The position numbers and the translations under genes are program-made. A stretch of 16,746 nt of DNA from Patescibacteria group bacterium (GTDB lineage Bacteria; Patescibacteriota; Patescibacteriia; 2-12-FULL-60-25): the NCBI GenBank assembly GCA_018817245.1, contig JAHIUG010000118.1, positions 1 to 16,746 of the forward strand, given 5' to 3'. This document shows positions 12,367 to 16,746 of this stretch, one piece after another (the stretch's first letter is position 1; each line of letters begins with the position of its first letter). The notes under the pieces are model-generated. The model was given only the letters and a program-made list of their open reading frames with translations. It did not search any database and was not told the DNA's origin.

Positions 12367-13155
12367 ATGATCCCATGGTTTGAACTACATTCATTTAACA
12401 TCGGCCCTATTACCATTCAAGTGTGGGGTACTTTGGTTGCGCTTGGATTTTTGGTGGGTGCCTACATCTCCTCTCGTCGCGCAAAGTCACAGGGCTTGGA
12501 TCCGAAAATTGTTTGGGACATGGCTTTCTGGATTTTTGTTTCAGCCATAATCGGCTCACGAATTTTCCACGTTTTGTTTTACGAACCTGCCTATTATTTC
12601 GCGAATCCAATGGATATTGTGAACCCTTTTAATCCCGGGTTTGCAATCATGGGTGGATTTTTGGGAGCGGCATTGGCGGTGTGGTGGTTCGTACGCAAAC
12701 GCAAGTTGAATTTTTTGAAATACGCGGATAGTTTGATCTGGGGATTGCCATGGGGATGTTTTATTGGACGACTTGGATGTTTCTTTATTCACGATCATCC
12801 TGGAGTGACTACATTCTTCTTCGGAGCTGTAAAATATCCGGACGGATTCATGCGACACGATCTTGGATTGTATCTATCGATGCTAGGATTATTGATCGGT
12901 ATCATATTTCTAATTATGGATAGAAGTATTAACGCCGGACACCAGACACCGGACGCCGGACAAAATAAAGGTTTCTGGTTTGGTTCATTCCTCGTTTTAT
13001 ATGGCATATCGCGTTTCCTGTTGGATTTTTTGAGAATTATCGACACAAGATGGGCGGGCCTCACGTCTACGCAGTGGATTTTGATCGCAACAACAGCACT
13101 TGGAGTGTGGCTTGTGGTAAGAGCGCTACGTAGTGTAAAATCAAACTTCACGTAA
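12367..13155 (+). CDS. lgt: Prolipoprotein diacylglyceryl transferase family protein (divergent)
   Basis: Lgt transfers diacylglycerol to the lipobox cysteine of prolipoproteins in the membrane. From ATG 12367 the protein has 262 residues, normal for the family, with about seven membrane helices. Recognisable features are the N-terminal IQVWGTLVALGFLVG helix, GFAIMGGFLGA, the signature IGRLGCFFIHDHPG and YGISRFLLDFLR near the C-terminus. The signature differs from classical GRIGNFINxE: the asparagines and glutamate are replaced (C, H, H), and the histidine of the usual HGG is M. It may be a paralog or a changed specificity. A heptad repeat lies within (12934-12961), encoding part of a polar loop. 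An in-frame ATG at 12277 was rejected because it would translate a palindromic repeat. Confidence 0.87.
   Translation: MIPWFELHSFNIGPITIQVWGTLVALGFLVGAYISSRRAKSQGLDPKIVWDMAFWIFVSAIIGSRIFHVLFYEPAYYFANPMDIVNPFNPGFAIMGGFLGAALAVWWFVRKRKLNFLKYADSLIWGLPWGCFIGRLGCFFIHDHPGVTTFFFGAVKYPDGFMRHDLGLYLSMLGLLIGIIFLIMDRSINAGHQTPDAGQNKGFWFGSFLVLYGISRFLLDFLRIIDTRWAGLTSTQWILIATTALGVWLVVRALRSVKSNFT
12934..12961. repeat. Heptad array GCCGGAC type inside lgt
   Basis: Four consecutive 7-bp units (GCCGGAC, ACCAGAC, ACCGGAC, GCCGGAC) encode a polar stretch (AGHQTPDAGQ) between two membrane helices. It is the second heptad array found inside a gene. Confidence 0.85.
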
Positions 13156-13176
13156 CACATAACACGTAACACATAA
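13149..13176. repeat. Heptad array CACATAA type, containing the lgt stop codon
   Basis: Four units alternate CACGTAA and CACATAA. The TAA of the first unit (13153-13155) is the lgt stop codon. The array ends three bases before the ATG of the next gene. Confidence 0.9.
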
Positions 13177-13179
13177 CAT

Positions 13180-13827
13180 ATGCCTGATGCTAATCAAACG
13201 CAGAAAGCCTTTCTTTTGATCGCCATTGTTCTGGGCGTATTTATCATCAGCGGCTTGATTTGGGCGATTTCAAGTTCACTCGGCCCCAAGGTTCTTGATT
13301 TTAATGATGACAACGATCCAACTTTCGGACCGGGTGAATCAACCGCCGTGGTGAGGATTTTCAGTGATTTTCAATGTCCGGCGTGCAGGATGGCGGAAGA
13401 TGGACTGAATTATGCCATTGATACATATGGAGATGAGGTGCGTTTCGTGTGGAATGATTATCCCATTCAGGCCATTCATCGTAATGCATTGTCGGCTGCT
13501 AATGCGGCTCGCTGCGCTGAAGAGCAGGGTAAGTTCTGGGAGTACCGCACAAGATTGTTTGATGATCAGGATACGTGGAAAAATTTGCCTGAGCCAAATG
13601 ATAAGTTTCTTTCGTACGCGGATGCGCTTGGTTTGAATGGTGATGATTTTGCAGCCTGCACCACAGAAGAGAGTTACCAAAACAAGATTATGGATGATTT
13701 GAGAGAAGGGCAGCGCGTGGGAATTGGAGCGACACCATCCTTTTTCTTTAATAATAAAATTTTAACCGGTGCTCTTGATAACGATGTTTGGGATCGTGAG
13801 ATACAAACGCTTTTAACAGTAGATTAG
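13180..13827 (+). CDS. DsbA-like thioredoxin-fold protein, membrane-anchored (CPAC)
   Basis: This 215-residue protein has a signal-anchor helix (about 9-31) and a DsbA/thioredoxin domain outside the membrane. The redox site is C66-P-A-C69 in FSDFQCPACR, and the cis-proline is P186 in GIGATPSFFF. A second cysteine pair, C112 and C160, falls in the helical insertion and may form a structural disulfide. The family oxidises or isomerises disulfides in secreted proteins. The next gene encodes a paralog with the same layout and a CPFC site. The cysteine-rich pilin at 1908 is a possible substrate (inference). The ATG at 13180 directly follows a heptad array; no Shine-Dalgarno. Confidence 0.9.
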   Translation: MPDANQTQKAFLLIAIVLGVFIISGLIWAISSSLGPKVLDFNDDNDPTFGPGESTAVVRIFSDFQCPACRMAEDGLNYAIDTYGDEVRFVWNDYPIQAIHRNALSAANAARCAEEQGKFWEYRTRLFDDQDTWKNLPEPNDKFLSYADALGLNGDDFAACTTEESYQNKIMDDLREGQRVGIGATPSFFFNNKILTGALDNDVWDREIQTLLTVD

Positions 13828-13936
13828 CAGTCGGTGGACAGTAGCCGGTAGACAGTATATTATTTCCAAATTCATAAATCATTTTATTAAATATCAAATC
13901 TCGGACTGCGGGCTTCGGACTGCGGACTCCGAACCC
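13828..13936. repeat. Two heptad arrays between the DsbA-like genes
   Basis: 13828-13855 holds four units alternating a CGG-ending type (CAGTCGG) and an ACAG type (TAGACAG). 13902-13936 holds five units of the CGGACTG type and ends about six bases before the next ATG (13943). The A+T-rich stretch between them shows no clear signal. Confidence 0.85.
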
Positions 13937-13942
13937 AAATAT

Positions 13943-14704
13943 ATGTTTGAACAACAAGGCACAAAAGGTGCGTTCGGCGATAATCCCAAGGTCATGTTTT
14001 TTCTAGGGCTTTTCGTCGGTATATCATCTATAACAACACTTGTACTCGCGCTTATATTGGGCGCATTGCTCACGGGCAAAACGCTGCCGTTGCTTAATCC
14101 GGGTTCGGGTAACGCACAGGTAGCAGTCGCCGCACAGCCAACAGCTGATCCGATAATTCCAGATGAAATTCCGGCACTACCGGTAAAAGAAGTTGATGCG
14201 AGTGTGGATAACATCAAGGGCGCAACAAATGCAAAAGTTACATTAATTGAATATTCGGATTTTGAGTGTCCGTTTTGCGCTAGACACAATACATCTATGG
14301 ATCAAGTCATGTTAGATTTTCCAAATGATGTTCGTTTAGTTTATCGACACTTCCCATTGTCCTTCCATGCTGAAGCGCAAAAAGCGGCAGAGGCTTCTGA
14401 GTGTGCAGCTAAGCAGGGTAAGTTCTGGGAGATGCATGATAAGATTTTTGCAGCTAACGAAAGCGGAACAATGTCCGAAGATGAATGGAAGAAAGCGGCC
14501 CGTGCGATGGGTATGGATGGCAGCAAGTTTGATAATTGTTTAGATTCCGGTGAAACAGCGGCAAAGGTTATGCAAGATTTGCAAGAGGGTAGTGCTGCCG
14601 GAGTTGGCGGGACACCGGCAACGTTCATAAATGGACAATTGGTCGAAGGAGCGGTTCCTTACGAAACATTGAAAGCTATTATAGAATCAGAGATCAATTT
14701 GTAA
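13943..14704 (+). CDS. DsbA-like thioredoxin-fold protein, membrane-anchored (CPFC)
   Basis: This 253-residue protein has a membrane helix at about 18-44, a low-complexity linker (about 50-95, rich in A, P and acidic residues) and then a DsbA-type domain. The active site is C109-P-F-C112 in YSDFECPFCARH, and the cis-proline is P225 in GVGGTPATFING. C154 and C199 match the second cysteine pair of the preceding paralog. The QGKFWEMHDKIF helix is diagnostic of this group. The longer linker would place the domain farther from the membrane than its neighbour's. The two may differ in redox role (for example oxidase against reductase or isomerase), which the sequence cannot settle. A terminator follows at 14745. 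Confidence 0.92.
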   Translation: MFEQQGTKGAFGDNPKVMFFLGLFVGISSITTLVLALILGALLTGKTLPLLNPGSGNAQVAVAAQPTADPIIPDEIPALPVKEVDASVDNIKGATNAKVTLIEYSDFECPFCARHNTSMDQVMLDFPNDVRLVYRHFPLSFHAEAQKAAEASECAAKQGKFWEMHDKIFAANESGTMSEDEWKKAARAMGMDGSKFDNCLDSGETAAKVMQDLQEGSAAGVGGTPATFINGQLVEGAVPYETLKAIIESEINL

Positions 14705-14710
14705 AAAAAA

Positions 14711-14739
14711 TGTAGCCACAGGTCTTTAGCCTGCGTACA
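14711..14739. repeat. Small palindromic repeat TGTAGCC...TACA
   Basis: An imperfect hairpin with ends TGTA (14711-14714) and TACA and an inner CAGG/CCTG pairing around TCTTTAG. It resembles the GTAGCCGCAGGC-type intergenic repeats of many uncultivated bacteria. Confidence 0.5.
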
Positions 14740-14744
14740 GATCG

Positions 14745-14778
14745 AGAAGCGTGGTTGTCGCGCTTCTTTTGATTTTTT
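14745..14778 (+). terminator. Intrinsic terminator after the second DsbA-like gene
   Basis: AGAAGCG (14745-14751) pairs with CGCTTCT (14761-14767) around a 9-base loop, followed by T-rich sequence (TTTTGATTTTTT) to 14778. Confidence 0.85.
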
Positions 14779-14816
14779 ATGTCATTCGGCAAAGCGATTA
14801 TTAAACAAAAATACCC

Positions 14817-14850
14817 ACCAAAATGTCTCGATAGAGAACTTTCTGTTGGT
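14817..14850. repeat. GATA-loop hairpin, copy 4
   Basis: The outer stem ACCAA (14817-14821) pairs with TTGGT (14846-14850); the inner stem TCTC-GATA-GAGA (14826-14837) forms a 4-bp hairpin with a GATA loop. It shares GAGAACTTTCTGTT with the next copy at 14968-14981. Confidence 0.6.
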
Positions 14851-14949
14851 TTTCGGATATTTGATCCAAATTCTTAAAAAAATGTAACCGGAGATAAATC
14901 ATTAAAAACATTGATCAGTATCCATCTTACGTAAAACAATCTTAACACC

Positions 14950-14985
14950 AACAAAAATGTACCGATCGAGAACTTTCTGTTTGTT
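14950..14985. repeat. GATA-loop hairpin family, copy 5
   Basis: The outer stem AACAAA (14950-14955) pairs with TTTGTT (14980-14985). The core CCGATCGAG has GATC in place of GATA, so the inner hairpin is lost or changed. It shares AAAAATGTACCGAT with the terminator at 4083 and GAGAACTTTCTGTT with copy 4. Confidence 0.6.
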
Positions 14986-15070
14986 TATAAAAATTATGTT
15001 AGAATCTGAAGTTGGATTTTGGATCCCCTCAACAGTACAACGAACAAAGACAGCGTGGAAAGTATCCATG

Positions 15071-15088
15071 GGTCCGGGGTCAGACCCC
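15071..15088. repeat. GGGGTCAGACCCC palindrome
   Basis: GGGGT and ACCCC form an inverted repeat with a CAG centre at 15076-15088, preceded by GGTCC. A CCCC pair recurs about 20 bases on (TTGAACCCC). The look is that of a REP-type mobile palindrome. Confidence 0.55.
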
Positions 15089-15138
15089 TTAAAGCATTTG
15101 AACCCCTTTTTTGGCTGTGCCACGTGACGCAAGACAAA

Positions 15139-15161
15139 ACACTCAGCGTTTTGCTGAGCGT
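15139..15161 (-). terminator. Terminator of tRNA-Ser (minus strand)
   Basis: ACACTCAGC (15139-15147) pairs with GCTGAGCGT (15153-15161), 9 bp with one G-U. Read on the minus strand it is followed by TTTTGTCTTG. It lies seven bases beyond the tRNA-Ser CCA end. Confidence 0.75.
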
Positions 15162-15167
15162 TTTACG

Positions 15168-15257
<90 letters not shown>

Positions 15258-15276
15258 AAATAAGTTTTGCGGAGTA

Positions 15277-15305
15277 ATGATAGATGAGAATTGCGAATAG
15301 ATCAA
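15277..15305 (-). promoter_or_regulatory. Promoter of tRNA-Ser (minus strand)
   Basis: On the minus strand TTGATC (15300-15305), a 17-bp spacer and TATCAT (15277-15282) are well placed to start transcription about 13 bases before the mature tRNA 5' end. Confidence 0.65.
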
Positions 15306-15356
15306 GAGCTCTGTATTGCTTGACCCTTAGGTGGGGCGTGTATACACTTAATGCAA

Positions 15357-15362
15357 TATAAT
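15357..15362 (+). promoter_or_regulatory. -10 box for the two-gene unit at 15382
   Basis: TATAAT stands 20 bases before the ATG at 15382, giving a leader of about a dozen bases. No -35 box at normal spacing and no Shine-Dalgarno are seen. Confidence 0.5.
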
Positions 15363-15381
15363 CCTTAATTCTAATATATAT

Positions 15382-15873
15382 ATGTCACGATTCGAAGCTC
15401 CGGAACAAGGAGGGGAACTGGCTGTTGAACAAGCGGCAGCTCAAGCATTTATAGAAAAGACCGCGAAAAAAGAAAAAGACACAGACGGGTTTATGAGCCG
15501 TATAAAAGAGTACGTTTCTTCCACAACAGGCAAAAAAACAATTATAATCGGGATGATGATGGCTATGGGCTCTGGTATTTTGGGCAAACAAATGATGGAA
15601 GACAAAGGTGGAACAGGTACATCTGTCAGTCCTGAAAACGCACCAGCCATGACTGGTGGAAGTGAAAAGGGACCGCACAGACCTGGTGGAGAGCTGGAAT
15701 TAGGCGGTGAAGAAGATTTGAAAATTCGCAAACTCTCACCTGAAGAAAAAGAACTTAGAAAAGAACTTGATAAGCTTGTGGTTGAATATGATGAATTAAC
15801 CAAGAGCGGAATAGAATCAGCTGAAGCGAAAAAAGTTAGTGAAAGAATACACGAAATTAATAATCAGCTTTAA
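15382..15873 (+). CDS. Small membrane protein with C-terminal coiled coil, unknown function
   Basis: Not recognised; 163 residues. The N-terminal 50 residues are charged and helical. A membrane helix follows at about 52-68 (KKTIIIGMMMAMGSGILGK), then a Gly/Pro-rich linker (EDKGGTGTSVSPENAPAMTGGSEKG...) and a C-terminal helical, probably coiled-coil region (SPEEKELRKELDKLVVEYDELTK...). The layout suggests a membrane-tethered protein with a flexible linker. It is followed 34 bp later by another small helical protein and then a terminator, so the two likely form one operon. No Shine-Dalgarno. Confidence 0.75.
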   Translation: MSRFEAPEQGGELAVEQAAAQAFIEKTAKKEKDTDGFMSRIKEYVSSTTGKKTIIIGMMMAMGSGILGKQMMEDKGGTGTSVSPENAPAMTGGSEKGPHRPGGELELGGEEDLKIRKLSPEEKELRKELDKLVVEYDELTKSGIESAEAKKVSERIHEINNQL

Positions 15874-15907
15874 GATTCAAGAGATTAATGTTCGATAACT
15901 AAAAAAT

Positions 15908-16168
15908 ATGTCATCATTTGATATCTCAGTAAAAATAAGTTCAATGGATGATTTTACGGATGAAGAAAAGTTGCAGCTCAAGAAATTCGTAGTAATGCTT
16001 ACGAATGAGCAGGTAGCAATGCTAGAAGAGCAGGGTAAGATAACTCCGGATTTTTTTAAACAAGTTTTAAAAATCCAGGCATCAATTCAAAAAGGTTTGG
16101 AAAGCGGAGAGGAAAAGGATAAAGATAAAGTAGCGCGACAAATGCAAAAGATGATTCGGGACTTGTAA
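15908..16168 (+). CDS. Small helical cytoplasmic protein, unknown function
   Basis: Not recognised; 86 residues. It has no signal peptide or membrane segment and no cysteines. It is predicted to be mostly alpha-helical and highly charged: FTDEEKLQLKKFVVMLTNEQVAMLEEQ (16-42), ITPDFFKQVLKIQASIQKGLESGEEKDKDKVARQMQKMIRDL (45-86). The ATG at 15908 lacks a Shine-Dalgarno. It is the second gene of the unit starting at 15382, and a terminator begins ten bases after its stop. A partner role for the membrane protein before it is possible but not shown. Confidence 0.75.
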   Translation: MSSFDISVKISSMDDFTDEEKLQLKKFVVMLTNEQVAMLEEQGKITPDFFKQVLKIQASIQKGLESGEEKDKDKVARQMQKMIRDL

Positions 16169-16177
16169 TTCGAACAT

Positions 16178-16207
16178 AAAAAACAGCCTATTCCGGGCTG
16201 TTTTTTT
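16178..16207 (+). terminator. Intrinsic terminator
   Basis: CAGCC (16184-16188) pairs with GGCTG (16196-16200), extended by six A before and seven T after. It ends the unit of two small genes. Confidence 0.88.
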
Positions 16208-16233
16208 GACATATAGATTCGTTGTGCATTGAG

Positions 16234-16242
16234 TGTTATAAT
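16234..16242 (+). promoter_or_regulatory. Extended -10 promoter, nearly leaderless
   Basis: TGTTATAAT (16234-16242) is identical to the pilM extended -10 box. It ends nine bases before the ATG at 16252, so the transcript would start about 0-3 bases before the start codon. A TTGACA at 16207-16212 is too far away (about 24 bp) to be its -35. Confidence 0.65.
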
Positions 16243-16251
16243 TGCCCTCAT

Positions 16252-16746
16252 ATGTACCATGCTATAACTCAAACCTCACGTAGGTTTTTCATAATCTTTA
16301 CTTCGGCAATTTTTGCGCTCCTATATCTCAGTCTAGGCGCACCCGTAATTCACGCGGCAGACTGTACATTTTCCAGTAATGGAGATAATGACTTTAATAC
16401 AGCGGGTAACTGGGATTGTGGACATGTTCCCGTAAACGGCGATAGTGTATTTATCCCAGCAAGTACCTCCACTTCTTTGTCTGCCGGTCCTATATCAATT
16501 AGCCAGTTGCACGCGACAGGTACTTTGGATGCGGTGACTTTTGATCTAACGGCCAGCTCTACATCTGTGATTTATACGGGTGGCATGGTTACTTCAACAA
16601 GCGGCAATTTGGGCTTTGGCTCAACTTTAGTAGTAGGCAGCCAGGGCGCTGGAGCGAGTCTTGGTACTTTGGAGGGTGGTATAAATGTTTCCTCAACCCT
16701 TGATTTGCTTAGTGATGCTGCCTTGGATATCGGTTCTGGCACAACA
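16252..16746 (+). CDS. Secreted surface protein, N-terminal part (runs off window)
   Basis: An open frame of 165 codons with no stop continues past the window edge. It begins with a signal peptide: MYHAITQTSRRFF, a hydrophobic core (IIFTSAIFALLYLSLG) and a likely cleavage site at VIHA-AD (about residue 35). The SRRFF before the core resembles a twin-arginine motif. The mature part starts CTFSSNGDNDFNTAGNWDCG, followed by HVPVNGDSVFIPAS, the style seen at the start of large beta-helical surface proteins (GNW...VP..GD.V.I). It then becomes rich in S, T and G with repeated strand-turn units (TSTSGNLGFGSTLVVGSQG). It has its own promoter just upstream. Family and total length are unknown. Confidence 0.85.
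   Translation, partial: MYHAITQTSRRFFIIFTSAIFALLYLSLGAPVIHAADCTFSSNGDNDFNTAGNWDCGHVPVNGDSVFIPASTSTSLSAGPISISQLHATGTLDAVTFDLTASSTSVIYTGGMVTSTSGNLGFGSTLVVGSQGAGASLGTLEGGINVSSTLDLLSDAALDIGSGTT

Noticed and set aside
14902..15132. 76-codon minus-strand frame in the spacer
   Set aside because: It runs through the GATA-family hairpin and the GGGGTCAGACCCC palindrome and shows no protein-like composition or start signals.
16207..16242. TTGACA/TATAAT promoter before the last gene
   Set aside because: The two boxes are about 24 bp apart, too far for a sigma70 promoter; TTGACA overlaps the end of the terminator T run. The extended -10 alone was kept.

Overview
The window looks like a piece of a Candidate Phyla Radiation (Patescibacteria) chromosome. 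This rests on gene content and style: a compact type IV pilus set (PilM, two pilins, prepilin peptidase), a run of small membrane-anchored hypothetical proteins, two DsbA-like thioredoxin-fold proteins in tandem, almost no Shine-Dalgarno sequences, and intergenic gaps packed with short repeats. TGA ends several genes (prepilin peptidase, gatC, the response regulator), so the UGA-recoded code of Gracilibacteria does not apply. The exact lineage cannot be read from the sequence.

Layout. 1-310: tandem repeats, then a promoter. 311-3887: pilM, a CheY-like receiver protein, two type IV pilin-like proteins and the prepilin peptidase, all on the plus strand. 3888-4267: a gene-free gap with a terminator and related hairpins. 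4268-6334: NAD-dependent DNA ligase ligA. 6336-9860: an accessory stretch holding an AbrB-type antitoxin, a RelE-type toxin, a proline-rich membrane protein, a zinc-ribbon protein, a SemiSWEET-type transporter, a minus-strand membrane protein, a HicB-like antitoxin with a replaced C-terminus, and a divergent tRNA-like gene. 9862-13155: gatC, gatA, a membrane protein with a HEPN-like motif, and an lgt-family gene. 13180-14704: two DsbA-like proteins. 14705-15381: terminator, repeat hairpins and tRNA-Ser(GGA) on the minus strand. 15382-16168: two small hypothetical genes. 16252 to the end: the start of a secreted surface protein that runs off the window.

How the genes fit together. PilM, pilins and peptidase belong to one surface-fibre system. 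The first pilin has six cysteines after its N-terminal helix, and the two DsbA-like proteins could oxidise such secreted proteins. GatC and GatA belong to the indirect route to Gln-tRNA(Gln), and the tRNA-like gene next to them may be a tRNA-Gln.

The most unusual signal is in the spacers. At about ten sites the DNA is a tandem array with the same 7-bp period but a different sequence each time. Two such arrays lie inside membrane-protein genes, and others supply start or stop codons. A second signal is a family of nested hairpins, some with a GATA apical loop and with stems that differ by paired changes, found before ligA and after the second DsbA-like gene.
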